A stretch of 64,000 nucleotides of DNA, taken from Planctomycetota bacterium (GTDB lineage Bacteria; Planctomycetota; UBA8742; UBA2392). The notes below the pieces were generated by a model. That model saw only the letters and a program-made list of their open reading frames with translations. It was not told the DNA's origin and ran no database searches. The stretch covers positions 2,480,001 through 2,544,000 of the forward strand of contig JACKID010000001.1 of assembly GCA_020638675.1 (NCBI GenBank), written 5' to 3'. The position numbers were made by a program, and so were the translations under genes. Shown here in pieces: positions 42,134-50,365 of the stretch. Positions within the stretch are counted from its first letter, which is position 1; every line of letters begins with the position of its first letter.

Positions 42134-42189
42134 GAGACCACGGAACGCACCGAGAAGGCAAGCCTCGCCTCTGTGAACTCTGTGGTCTC
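42134..42189. repeat. Word-like intergenic inverted repeat
   Basis: GAGACCAC (42134-42141) and GTGGTCTC (42182-42189) are inverted around CTCTGTGAACTCTGTGGTCT-type text. The gap 41964-42265 upstream of the WD40 gene holds no gene I can support; its first part (41964-42130) shows nothing clear. Confidence 0.5.
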
Positions 42190-42220
42190 TGTGCGAGATG
42201 GCTTTGTCAGGCCGCGAAAG

Positions 42221-42259
42221 GGGGTCAGGCACCTGCGCTTCGCTTCGGAGCCAGACCCC
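42221..42259. repeat. GGGGTCAGGC / GCCAGACCCC inverted repeat
   Basis: A 10-bp stem with one mismatch and a 19-nt loop. It ends 7 nt from the stop codon of the small minus-strand gene, so it may also terminate that transcript. The 'GGGTCAGGCACC' word is a dispersed intergenic repeat type in other bacteria. Confidence 0.55.
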
Positions 42260-42265
42260 GTTTCG

Positions 42266-42421
42266 CTATCCTGAGGTGCGGCGCTGGAAGTGTTTCTGGG
42301 CGAACTTGGCGGGCTTGGGTGCGGGCACGGATTTCTTCTCTTCCTGTGTTGAATCGGCCGCGTCCTTGTCGGCTTTCTCTTTGACCTTCTTTGGTTTCTT
42401 GCCGAAGCGTTTGCTGGACAT
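42266..42421 (-). CDS. Small lysine-rich protein
   Basis: 51 residues: MSSKRFGKKPKKVKEKADKD, a short acidic middle, and the tail KFAQKHFQRRTSG. A strong SD (AGGAGG, 4 nt spacer) precedes the ATG, which is the main support. Basic N- and C-termini suggest nucleic-acid or ribosome binding. No family recognised. Too short for most gene finders. Confidence 0.55.
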   Translation of the reverse strand: MSSKRFGKKPKKVKEKADKDAADSTQEEKKSVPAPKPAKFAQKHFQRRTSG

Positions 42422-42469
42422 GTGTCCTCCTGTGCAGCCACCCTACCATGCACGGGCACTCGCTGCAGT

Positions 42470-42567
42470 GTGGCATTCGCTTCCAGCGAATGAGTTGCAC
42501 GCGCTTCCAGCGCGTGACGACTGCGGCTTGAAGCCGCTGCAACTCATCGCCTTGAAGGCGATGCCAC
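42470..42567. repeat. Four-hairpin repeat element, copy 2
   Basis: Ends GTGGCAT and ATGCCAC match copy 1. Four hairpins: CATTCGCT-tcc-AGCGAATG (42474-42492), CACGCGCT-tcc-AGCGCGTG (42498-42516), GCGGCT-tga-AGCCGC (42523-42537) and CATCGCCT-tga-AGGCGATG (42545-42563). GAGTTGCA (42492-42499) also pairs with TGCAACTC (42538-42545), so a cloverleaf-like fold is possible. It ends on the first base of the mqnC stop codon. Confidence 0.85.
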
Positions 42568-43733
42568 TAACCTTCGATGGCTACGCGTTGCTTGCTGTGC
42601 TGGTTGACGGCGGCTTCTAGGGACTCGTCGAGGTCGGCCGGTTCTTGCCTGAGATCGTAGTAGAAGTTGCGGCGGCGGGGCTCGTAGCCGGCGTCGCGGA
42701 TGAGGCGTCTGATCTCGTGCTCGTTCATGCGGAACGCGGCGCCTGCGAGCCTTACCACGTTCTCCTCGATCATCAGGCTGCCCATGTCGTTGCAGCCGTA
42801 GCGCAGGCTTACCTGGCCGACCTGCCCGCCCTGCGTTACCCAGCTTGCCTGGCAGTTCTCGAAGTTGTCCAAGTAGATGCGGGCGACGGCCTGCGTGCGC
42901 AGGTAGTCGTGGGCGCCGGTCATCTCGACGTGGCTCATGTCGTTGTCGGCGTTCTGGAACGTCCAGCAGATGAAGGCCGTAAACCCGCCCGTCTCGTCCT
43001 GCAGGGCGCGCAGGCGCTCCAGGTGCTCGATGCGCTCTTCCAGCGTCTCGACGTGGCCGAACATCATTGTGGCCGATGACCGAATCCCGAGCTTGTGGGC
43101 CTCGCGCATCGGCTCGAGCCACGCATCCGCGCCGCCTTTCTTGGGGCAGATGATCTCGCGCACGCGGTCGACCAATATCTCCGCGCCGCCGCCGGGGATG
43201 CTCTGCAAGCCCGCATGCTTCAGCTCAACCAGCACATCCGGCAGGCTCAGCTTCCAGAACTTCGCGAAGTGCTGGATCTCGCTGGGGCTGAAGGCGTGGT
43301 TGTGCAGGCCCATGTCGCGGAAAAGCCCAAGCATGTCCTGGTAATACTTCAGCGGCAGCTTCGGGTTGTGCCCGCCTTGCAGCAGGATCTCCGTGCCGCC
43401 TAAATCCAGCGTCTCCTGCGCCTTCTGGCGCAGCTCTTCCTGATTCAGCGAGTACGCGCCGTCCTCAAGCGGATGCCGGTAGAAGCTGCAGAAATCGCAG
43501 TCGGTAATGCAGACGTTGGTGTAGTTGATGTTGCGGCTGATCACGTAGGTGACCAGCTCCTTGCGCCCGGCCGCGGTCATCTTGCGGTCGCGCACGGTGT
43601 GGGCCAGCACCGCCAGCTCGTGCACCGGCGCGTACTTGATCAGCCAGACGCCTTCATCAAACGTGATGCGCTCGCCCGCCAGCACCTTGGCGGCAATGCG
43701 TTCGAACTCCGATGGAACGGCCTTCGCGATCAT
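42567..43733 (-). CDS. mqnC: Cyclic dehypoxanthinyl futalosine synthase MqnC
   Basis: 388 residues. Radical SAM motif CITDCDFC (CxxxCxxC) preceded by NINYTNV. Family segments ILLQGGHNPKLPLKYYQD, GLQSIPGGGAEILVDRVR and LQDETGGFTAFICW fit MqnC; MqnE has different text around the cysteines. It cyclises dehypoxanthine futalosine in the futalosine route to menaquinone. mqnA lies 43 nt upstream in the same direction, so they form an operon. Confidence 0.88.
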   Translation of the reverse strand: MIAKAVPSEFERIAAKVLAGERITFDEGVWLIKYAPVHELAVLAHTVRDRKMTAAGRKELVTYVISRNINYTNVCITDCDFCSFYRHPLEDGAYSLNQEELRQKAQETLDLGGTEILLQGGHNPKLPLKYYQDMLGLFRDMGLHNHAFSPSEIQHFAKFWKLSLPDVLVELKHAGLQSIPGGGAEILVDRVREIICPKKGGADAWLEPMREAHKLGIRSSATMMFGHVETLEERIEHLERLRALQDETGGFTAFICWTFQNADNDMSHVEMTGAHDYLRTQAVARIYLDNFENCQASWVTQGGQVGQVSLRYGCNDMGSLMIEENVVRLAGAAFRMNEHEIRRLIRDAGYEPRRRNFYYDLRQEPADLDESLEAAVNQHSKQRVAIEG

Positions 43734-43775
43734 GCCGCGAATATAGCCGACCCACCCCGCCCGCCAAGGGGTGCG

Positions 43776-44576
43776 CTACTTCATCGCGTCGAGCACCTTG
43801 TCGACAGCGGTCTTTGGCACCAGCTCCAGCTCTGCGGCGCGGCGGGCGAATTCGAGCAGGCCTTTCATGTGCTCTTCGGTCAGCTCGTGGTTGATGACGT
43901 CTTCGAGGTACCTGGCCAGGTCGGCCTCGCTCCAGCCGGTGTCCATGCCCGCGTAGCGGATCAGGTCTCCGGAGACCGCGCGGCTTTCATCATAAGCCGT
44001 GCGCAGCCGCCGGTGGAGCGCGTCCGTCAGCATCGGCTTCGGGCCTGTCCAGAGCGCGAACACGAACGGCAGCCCGGTCAGCAGTTTCCATTCGGCCGCG
44101 AGGTCCACGAACACGCGATCGGTTTCGAGGTTTCGCGCGCGCAGGCACTGGTCGCCGATCAGCAGCACGGCGTCTTCCTCGCGCTTGAGCAGGTCGTCCG
44201 CGCTGATGGTTGCGTCAACGTACGCGGGGCGTGCACCCGCTTCATGCAGCAGTATGCGCGTGAGCGTGACGCTGGTGCGGCTGGCGGCCGTGAGCGCTAC
44301 AGTCTTCACCTGCGAGGGCTCGACGCGGGTGAACAGCCCGACGCTGTCGACGATTCCATCCGCGCCTACGCCCAGGTCCGTGAAGAAGCTCCATGTCTTG
44401 TGACGAAGGGCCTCGACCACGGGCAGCAACCCGACGTCGAGCTTGCCGTCATCCATCATCCGGCACAGGTGCGCGGGCGTGTCCGGCACGACCTCGATGT
44501 CGGTGTCGTGCTGCAGGCTGTACCAGAGTGGAACGGCGTTCAGATAGCTGACAACACCGATGCGGAGTTTCTTCAC
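43776..44576 (-). CDS. mqnA: Chorismate dehydratase MqnA
   Basis: 266 residues from the GTG at 44576 (MKKLRIGVVSYLNAVPLWYS) with GGAAGG 6 nt upstream; the longer frame to 44786 is not used. Periplasmic-binding-protein-like fold: VSYLNAVPL, DDGKLDVGLLPVVEAL, SRTSVTLTRILL, LLIGDQCLRA and LPFVFALWTG. It converts chorismate to 3-enolpyruvylbenzoate, the first step of the futalosine route. Operon with mqnC. Confidence 0.88.
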   Translation of the reverse strand: MKKLRIGVVSYLNAVPLWYSLQHDTDIEVVPDTPAHLCRMMDDGKLDVGLLPVVEALRHKTWSFFTDLGVGADGIVDSVGLFTRVEPSQVKTVALTAASRTSVTLTRILLHEAGARPAYVDATISADDLLKREEDAVLLIGDQCLRARNLETDRVFVDLAAEWKLLTGLPFVFALWTGPKPMLTDALHRRLRTAYDESRAVSGDLIRYAGMDTGWSEADLARYLEDVINHELTEEHMKGLLEFARRAAELELVPKTAVDKVLDAMK

Positions 44577-44670
44577 GGGCAACCTTCCATGCGCGAAACA
44601 TAGCGCCCTCCGGGGCGGGTTCAAGGAAGGGTGTGGCGGTGCTAAGATCAGCCCACCTTCGGAGATTCTT

Positions 44671-45207
44671 ATGCGCACACCGACGACACTCGCTGCAGCT
44701 CTGCTTTGCCTGATCGTTCTTGGCGGCTGTTCCAGCAAGAACATCATTGAGGAAAAGACGCGCAATACCTCCGCCCTTCGCACCACCGGCAGCTACTACG
44801 TGATGCCGCTGGAAGTCACGTTCAAGCCGCCGCAGGCATGGGAGATCAGTGACGACGAGTGGAAGGACTGGGTCGACACCTGGAAGATCAACTTCCGCGA
44901 AGAGATGCGCAACGAGTGCTACAAGACGCTCGAGTTCCCGGAAAGCACCGAAGGCCTCGACGGCGCGGTCGTGCGCTGCGAGATCTATGAGATGGACAAG
45001 GGCGGCTTCTCCGGGTTCGGCGGCAACGGCTTCGCCCGCGCGCACATCACGATCGTGGACCTCGACGGCAAGACCATCTACGACGCCAAGCTGGAAGGCA
45101 CCGGCGCGAATTCAGGCTTCGAGAGCACCGTCACCCGCGGGCGTATGAAGTTCGCCGTACTCAACCTCGCGCGACAGATCTCCGACGTTATGGAAGACGG
45201 CGACTAG
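44671..45207 (+). CDS. Lipoprotein of unknown function
   Basis: 178 residues from ATG 44671 with CGGAG upstream. Lipobox LLCLIVLGGC, then an alpha/beta domain with YYVMPLEVTFKPPQAWEISD, FREEMRNECYKTLEFPEST and RAHITIVDLDGKTIYDAKLE, a DUF4410-like pattern. The next gene (FG-GAP) begins 9 nt later. Confidence 0.55.
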   Translation: MRTPTTLAAALLCLIVLGGCSSKNIIEEKTRNTSALRTTGSYYVMPLEVTFKPPQAWEISDDEWKDWVDTWKINFREEMRNECYKTLEFPESTEGLDGAVVRCEIYEMDKGGFSGFGGNGFARAHITIVDLDGKTIYDAKLEGTGANSGFESTVTRGRMKFAVLNLARQISDVMEDGD

Positions 45208-45216
45208 GGAGAGCCC

Positions 45217-46962
45217 ATGCGCTCTGCGGTCATTGCCACGATGGCGCTCACCACCTGCATCGCAGTCGGGTTGGCGCAAGAAGAGAAGCCTGCGCGCAGT
45301 TTTGTGGACGTCTCGGACGCCGTCCTGCCGGCGGACGCCACGGGCGGCCGTGTGTATCTGCACGACCTCGACGATGACGGCTACCCGGACCTGATCCTGC
45401 AGAACAACGAAGCCACGGGCCCGGGCAATAACGGCGGCGTCGCGATCATCATGTTCAATCGCGAGGGCGAAGACGGCGGGCGCAAGTTCGTTGAAGAGCC
45501 CGGGCTGGTGCCGGAGCACAACGCCGGCGAATTCGCCAAGGACGCCCGCCTGACGTCCGTCTTCACTGTCGTCGGCGACTTCAACAACGATGGCGTCGCC
45601 GACCTGTTTCGCCCGTGCTACGAGGAAGGCGCCGATCACGAGAAATTCCCGGACACGGGCGAGCGAGCCGGCGTCTGGCTGGGCAAAAAGAGCGGCGACA
45701 AGGTGAAGTACAAGCTGGGCGACGCGTTTGCGACAACCGAGCGCGCAACCACCTGCGCCGTCGCGCAACTCGATTACGACCGCGACGGCAACCTCGACCT
45801 CTTCCTCGGCAACTGGTACGTCGCTTACGGCAAGCTGATGGACGCGCAGGTCGACCGCCTGTTCAAGGGCGACGGCAAGGGCGGCTTCACCGACGTCACG
45901 GAATCAGCGAAGCTGATGACCAAGTCAGAGCCCGCGCAGGCCGACAGCAGCCGCCCCACCTACGGCGCGGCCGCCTGCGACTACAACGGCGACGGCTGGC
46001 CCGACATCGCCGTGGCAAGCTACGGCCGACAGTGGAACCGCCTGTGGAAGAACAACGGCGACGGGACATTCACCGATGTCGCGCCCGAACTGGGCGTCGA
46101 CGGAGATGACATCCGCGACGGCAAGTACCCGGACTGGGTGAAGCGCGCGAGCGAGGACCCCTGGCGCGCGAACGGCAACACCTTCAGCCTCGCGCCCGCG
46201 GACTTCGACAATGACGGCGACATCGACCTGTTTGACGTGAACATCCGCCACGGCTGGGCCGGCGACAGCAGCGACTACACCGCCCTGCTGATCAACGGCG
46301 GCAAGGAGAAAGATTTCAAGTTCACGCGCCTGACCGAGCCGTTCATCCGCAAACACGCCGACCCCGACAACTGGAACCAGGGCGACCTGATGGCCCTGTG
46401 GGGCGACTTCGACCACGACGGGTTGCAGGACATCCTGCTGGCCAGTGCCGCCTACCCGGACGACCAGCGCCTGCGGCTGTTCCGGCAGACGCCCGAGCAT
46501 TCGTTCGAGGACGTGACCGAGCAGTTCAAGCTCGACATCGAGGAGTGCGGGCACGTGGCGATCGGCGACATCGACCTCGACGGCGACCTGGACATCGTCG
46601 GCATCGGCAGCAAGTCGCGCTTCAATAAGCGCACGAAGAATGAAATCCACGTCTGGCGCAACGACATCGCGCAGGGCAATTGGCTCGAGATCACGCTCGA
46701 GGGCGGCAAGGACTGCAACAGCTTCGCCTACGGCGCCAAGGTGTGGGTGACGGCCGGCGACACCACAATGCTGCGAGAAGTAAGCAGCAGCGCCGGTCAC
46801 CAGGGAGTCGCGCCCCCGCGAACGCTACACTTCGGACTAGGCAAGGCCGAGAAGGTCAGCATCAAAGTCGAGTGGCCAGACAAGAAGCTCAGCACACAAG
46901 AGTTCAAAGACATCGCCACCAACCAGCGCCTGACGCTGAAACAAGGCGGCAAACTGAAATAG
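45217..46962 (+). CDS. Secreted FG-GAP/VCBS repeat protein with ASPIC/UnbV domain
   Basis: 581 residues. Signal peptide (AVIATMALTTCIAVGLAQ), then a seven-bladed propeller of FG-GAP repeats with calcium-binding loops (YLHDLDDDGYPDLILQNNEA, VVGDFNNDGVADLF, LDYDRDGNLDLFLGNWY, PADFDNDGDIDLFDVNIRHG, IGDIDLDGDLDIVGIG). The last ~100 residues are an ASPIC/UnbV domain (GAKVWVTAGDTTMLREVSSS to LHFGLGKAEKVSIKVEWPD). Extracellular or surface protein; ligand unknown. Confidence 0.85.
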   Translation: MRSAVIATMALTTCIAVGLAQEEKPARSFVDVSDAVLPADATGGRVYLHDLDDDGYPDLILQNNEATGPGNNGGVAIIMFNREGEDGGRKFVEEPGLVPEHNAGEFAKDARLTSVFTVVGDFNNDGVADLFRPCYEEGADHEKFPDTGERAGVWLGKKSGDKVKYKLGDAFATTERATTCAVAQLDYDRDGNLDLFLGNWYVAYGKLMDAQVDRLFKGDGKGGFTDVTESAKLMTKSEPAQADSSRPTYGAAACDYNGDGWPDIAVASYGRQWNRLWKNNGDGTFTDVAPELGVDGDDIRDGKYPDWVKRASEDPWRANGNTFSLAPADFDNDGDIDLFDVNIRHGWAGDSSDYTALLINGGKEKDFKFTRLTEPFIRKHADPDNWNQGDLMALWGDFDHDGLQDILLASAAYPDDQRLRLFRQTPEHSFEDVTEQFKLDIEECGHVAIGDIDLDGDLDIVGIGSKSRFNKRTKNEIHVWRNDIAQGNWLEITLEGGKDCNSFAYGAKVWVTAGDTTMLREVSSSAGHQGVAPPRTLHFGLGKAEKVSIKVEWPDKKLSTQEFKDIATNQRLTLKQGGKLK

Positions 46963-46976
46963 GCAAGCAGATATGA

Positions 46977-47005
46977 AAAGACCCCGCGAGTTTCGCGGGG
47001 TCTTT
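46977..47005. terminator. Bidirectional terminator
   Basis: A 13-bp perfect stem AAAGACCCCGCGA / TCGCGGGGTCTTT with a GTT loop. It lies between the convergent FG-GAP gene and tsf. Confidence 0.88.
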
Positions 47006-47019
47006 GGCTTGGCCACTTA

Positions 47020-47865
47020 CTATTCGCCGACCTTGATGCGGGCGAAGGCGGTGAGCTTGTACTGCTTGCCGCTGGCCTTGGCGGTGTTGGCTACGTGCTG
47101 CTCGACGTTGACCGACGTGTCCTTCACGAACGGCTGCGCCAGCAGGGTCTGCTCCTTGAAGAACGCGGCGACCTTGCCCTCGGCGATCTTCTCCTGGATG
47201 TTCTCCGGCTTGCCGCTCTGCTTCGCCTGCTCGAGTGCGATTTCCTTCTCCTTGGCCACCAGGTCCGCGGGCACGTCGTCCTTGGTCAGCCCCAGCGGGT
47301 TGGTCGCGGCGACGTGCATTGCAACGTCCTTGGCGAGCGTCAAGTCAGCCTCGCCGCCGTCGGCGCCTTCGAACTGGGTGAGCACGCCCAGCTTGCTGTC
47401 GCTGTGCAGGTAGCTCCCGAAGAAGCCGGCGCCGCTGAGCGTGAGCCGCTTGTAGCTGCCGATCTGCATGTTCTCGCCGGTCTTGGCCACCAGCGCCTTG
47501 ACCGCGTCGCCCACCGTGCCGCCGCCCGGGTACGCAAGCTCGGAAGCCTCGCCCTCGCTGGCGTGGATCGCCTTGGCGATGTTGTCGACCAGCGCCTTGA
47601 ACTCGTCGTTGCCGGCCGTGAAGTCGGTCTCGCACTTGACCGCGACGACCGCGGCGACCTTGCCTTCTACCACGATGCCGACCTTGCCTTCGGCGGTCTC
47701 GCGCCCGGCCTTCTTGGCGGCCTTGACTTCGCCCTTCTTGCGCAGGTCGTCGATGGCCTTGTTGACGTCGCCGTCGGCTTCCTGCAGTGCGCGCTTGGCG
47801 TCCATCATTCCGCAACCGGTGCGTTCGCGAAGTTCCTTGATCAGGGCAACCGTAATCTCGGCCAT
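47020..47865 (-). CDS. tsf: Elongation factor Ts
   Basis: 281 residues from ATG 47865 (MAEITVALIKELRERTGCGM) with GAGGA upstream. The UBA-like N-terminal domain (MMDAKRALQEADGDVNKAID) and the core (VVAVKCETDFTAGNDEFKAL, the TDFVA-type motif that pushes on EF-Tu) are intact. It recycles EF-Tu-GDP. It follows rpsB by 81 nt, the standard rpsB-tsf pairing. Confidence 0.96.
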   Translation of the reverse strand: MAEITVALIKELRERTGCGMMDAKRALQEADGDVNKAIDDLRKKGEVKAAKKAGRETAEGKVGIVVEGKVAAVVAVKCETDFTAGNDEFKALVDNIAKAIHASEGEASELAYPGGGTVGDAVKALVAKTGENMQIGSYKRLTLSGAGFFGSYLHSDSKLGVLTQFEGADGGEADLTLAKDVAMHVAATNPLGLTKDDVPADLVAKEKEIALEQAKQSGKPENIQEKIAEGKVAAFFKEQTLLAQPFVKDTSVNVEQHVANTAKASGKQYKLTAFARIKVGE

Positions 47866-47946
47866 GGCTAAATCCTCGTGTCTGCTAACTGTCGGGGCGC
47901 CCGAAATGAGCGCCCCTTGAAGTATCAACGCTCGAAAGATTCCAGA

Positions 47947-49017
47947 CTAGCTGTCGCCGCCGCCTTCCGCCTTGGCTTCGGATGCTGCTTCTGTGGCCGG
48001 CGCTGCATCCGGCTTCTTTGCTGGCGGCTTGCGGCGCACGGTCGGGGCCGGAGCTTCCTTCTGCTGCTCCTCGGCCTGCTTCACTGCTTCCTCTGCTGTG
48101 GCGTCCACTGCCGCCTTCTGCTCGGCCGTGCGGGCGTGACGGGTGCGTCCGCCGCGATCGCGCTGCGGGCGGCGTCCACCGCGCTCGGGCTTCTTCTGGG
48201 CCGGGGCTTCGTCGAACGCGCGGATGTCCAGCTTGCTGGCCATGCCCTGGCCGGATTCGTGAAGCTTGCGGCCTTCGATGCAGGAGTCGGCAAGCGACTT
48301 CAGCACGATCTGTAGACCGCGCACGCTGTCGTCGTTGCCCGGGATCACGATGTCGATCAGGTCCGGATTGCTGTTGCTGTCGACGATGGCGACGATCGGA
48401 ATCTCGAGCTTGTTGGCTTCAAGAATCGCGATCTCTTCCTGGCTCGCGTCCACCACGACCAGCGCGGCGGGCAGACGGTCAAGGTTGCGCAGACCGTCGA
48501 GGTTGCTTTCGATCTTGCCCTTCTCGCGGTTCAGGACCGACTGCATCTTCTTCGGCATCGCGGCGAGCTTGCCGCTGGTGTGAAGCTTCTCGAGAGCCTC
48601 AAGACGCGACAGGCGACGACGAATGGTGGCGAAGTTGGTCAGCGTGCCGCCAAGCCAGCGCTCGCACATGAAGGCCTGGCTGCTGCGCAGGGCCTGCTCG
48701 CGGACGATGTCCTTGGCCTGGCGCTTGGTGCCGACGAACAGCACGCGTGCGCCGGTGCTGGTGAGGTTACGAAGGAAGTGCTTGGCGGTGATTACGCCGC
48801 GCAGGCTTTCCTTAAGGTCGATGATGTGGATGCCGTTGCGCTTGTCGCGGATGAACGGCTTCATCTTCGGGTTCCACTTGCTGGCGCGGTGGCCGAAGTG
48901 GAAGCCTGCATCGATGAGTGATTCGGGGCCGACGGCGGGCACTGAATCCGACCACGTGGCCGGGGCCTTCTCGTCGAGGATCGTGGAAATGGCGTCGTCG
49001 CTCATGTCTTCTTTCAT
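47947..49017 (-). CDS. rpsB: 30S ribosomal protein S2 with long C-terminal tail
   Basis: 357 residues from ATG 49017; ATG 49005 is equally possible. Core motifs ESLIDAGFHFGHRASKWNPK, FIRDKRNGIHIIDL, VLFVGTKRQAKDIV, RWLGGTLTNF and IPIVAIVDSNSNPDLIDIVI. The N-terminus has ~40 residues before GFHFGH, longer than usual, and the C-terminal ~100 residues are a Lys/Glu/Ala/Pro-rich tail beyond the normal ~240-residue length. It starts assembly of the 30S head region. It is preceded by a strong promoter and followed by tsf. Confidence 0.95.
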   Translation of the reverse strand: MKEDMSDDAISTILDEKAPATWSDSVPAVGPESLIDAGFHFGHRASKWNPKMKPFIRDKRNGIHIIDLKESLRGVITAKHFLRNLTSTGARVLFVGTKRQAKDIVREQALRSSQAFMCERWLGGTLTNFATIRRRLSRLEALEKLHTSGKLAAMPKKMQSVLNREKGKIESNLDGLRNLDRLPAALVVVDASQEEIAILEANKLEIPIVAIVDSNSNPDLIDIVIPGNDDSVRGLQIVLKSLADSCIEGRKLHESGQGMASKLDIRAFDEAPAQKKPERGGRRPQRDRGGRTRHARTAEQKAAVDATAEEAVKQAEEQQKEAPAPTVRRKPPAKKPDAAPATEAASEAKAEGGGDS

Positions 49018-49147
49018 GTGATCCGTGGCGTAGCGGGGTCGTTGTATGACCGCATCGGCGGCACAACCCCGGCCAGAGATCACAACATCAGGCCTTGCGG
49101 CTCCTTCCTCTACACGGGAAAGGCTCAGCCGCGAAATAAGGGCGGGA

Positions 49148-49176
49148 AGTGTAGGGCGGGTGTTGTGGACTGTCAA
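49148..49176 (-). promoter_or_regulatory. Promoter of rpsB-tsf
   Basis: On the minus strand, TTGACA (49176-49171), a 17-nt spacer and TACACT (49153-49148): a near-consensus housekeeping promoter. The leader to the rpsB start would be about 125 nt, long enough for S2 feedback control. Confidence 0.75.
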
Positions 49177-49188
49177 CGAGGGGTCTGT

Positions 49189-49275
49189 GGATAGTCCTGG
49201 GTCTGGAGTCGGGCGTCTGGGGTCGGTCGAAGTGGCTGGAAAAATCGGGACTTTCGACACCAGACCCCAGACTCA
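49189..49275. repeat. Word-like repeat with inverted GTCTGGGGTC
   Basis: GTCTGGGGTC (49215-49224) and GACCCCAGAC (49263-49272) are perfectly inverted, with TCGAA / TTCGA nested inside. The left side repeats the word (TCTGGAGTC, GTCTGGGGTC). It lies upstream of the rpsB promoter in a 434-nt divergent region. Confidence 0.6.
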
Positions 49276-49339
49276 TGACTGCCACGTGACTCCGTTGTAT
49301 CCACCTGATTAGAACGGGCTTGCGGGCTGATTTATCCTC

Positions 49340-49367
49340 TTGACCTGCCCTTGCCATGCATTATCGT
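49340..49367 (+). promoter_or_regulatory. Possible promoter of the envelope operon
   Basis: TTGACC (49340-49345), a 16-nt spacer and TATCGT (49362-49367), about 85 nt before the start of the next gene. Confidence 0.35.
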
Positions 49368-49451
49368 CATTGGTCTGAACACCCCCCTAATCGTAACTGA
49401 CTTGTCCTCGGAGAAGGCCGTTTTCGTTCGGCATTCTTGTGGGAGTAGCAC

Positions 49452-50330
49452 GTGCATACTGTTACGAAGGTATTCGTCATCATCAACCTGGTGGTCTGTC
49501 TGATCCTCAGCCAGTACGTGTGGGTATCGATGGCCGGCAACGTCCAGTGGCGCGAGAAGTATCAGAACGAGCGTGACGCGCGCCACCGCGACAAGGCCTC
49601 TCTGGAACAGGCGTACAACCAGCTGCTCGCGCAGCGGGCCGCCAACCAGCAGAGCATGGCCCAGAACTCTGCCGAGGTGGCGGCGCTTAACGCCACCAAG
49701 CAGGCGCTGGAAGCCTGGAAGCTCGAGGCCGAGCAGACCCGCGATGATGCACGGACGGCAGCCGACAACCTGAAGACCGCCGTTGAGCCGTTCGCGCGGA
49801 TCTCGCAGGACTACAATGAGCAGGTGGTGGACAAGCTGCAGCGCACGGTCGGTGAGCTTACCGACCGCAAGTCGCAGGTCTTCACCGACCGCGGCGACAA
49901 GCTGCTCAAGGTCGCGCAGCGCCACAACGACTACGCGATGAAGCATGAGGACTACCGCCGCATCGAGACCTACCTGTTCCTCGAAACCGAAGAACTCGAA
50001 GACCGCCTCGACCGCCTGGCCCGCTACCGCTGGCTGCGCCCGGACCTGCAGCGCGACCTGGGCGACAACGGCCCGGTGATTTTCGCGAGCGTGCAGTGGG
50101 TGACCGGCAACAGCCTGCAGATCAACAAGGGGCGTCGTGACGGCGTCGAGCTGCACCAGAAGTTCACCATCATGCGCGGCGGCAGCACCATTGCCGTGGT
50201 CGACGTGGTGGAAGTGCAGAACGAAACCGCAGAGTGCGTGATCGTGGACCTGGTGAAGTCGAGTGTGAAGCCGACCGCCAAGGATGAGGCGTTGACCCGG
50301 TTGTTCATGTCACGGGCGACCCGCAAGTAA
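49452..50330 (+). CDS. Membrane-anchored coiled-coil protein with MreC-like beta module, 1
   Basis: 292 residues from a GTG after GGGAGTAGCAC. One N-terminal helix (VFVIINLVVCLILSQYVWV), a long coiled coil (~30-185, e.g. ALEAWKLEAEQTRDDARTAA) and a small C-terminal beta domain: GNSLQINKGRRDGVELHQKF, TIMRGGSTIAVVDVVEV. This INxGxxDGVxxGxxF pattern is like the beta domain of MreC. Two paralogues with the same pattern follow at once. A scaffold role in the cell envelope is inferred. Confidence 0.55.
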   Translation: MHTVTKVFVIINLVVCLILSQYVWVSMAGNVQWREKYQNERDARHRDKASLEQAYNQLLAQRAANQQSMAQNSAEVAALNATKQALEAWKLEAEQTRDDARTAADNLKTAVEPFARISQDYNEQVVDKLQRTVGELTDRKSQVFTDRGDKLLKVAQRHNDYAMKHEDYRRIETYLFLETEELEDRLDRLARYRWLRPDLQRDLGDNGPVIFASVQWVTGNSLQINKGRRDGVELHQKFTIMRGGSTIAVVDVVEVQNETAECVIVDLVKSSVKPTAKDEALTRLFMSRATRK

Positions 50331-50365
50331 ACAGCTAACAGCGCGTCTTAACGCGAGGGTGTGAA

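Noticed and set aside
29899..42567. The two four-hairpin elements as a CRISPR array or insertion sequence
   Set aside because: Only two copies, 12.5 kb apart, with differing stems and no spacer pattern, cas gene or transposase.
42567..43733. MqnE instead of MqnC
   Set aside because: Text around the cysteines (NINYTNVCITDCDFC) and the PGGGAEILVDRVR and LQDETGGFTAF segments fit MqnC.
49017..49260. N-terminal extension of S2 up to 49260
   Set aside because: The extra residues cover the word-like repeat region and the promoter, and no start with an RBS is found there.
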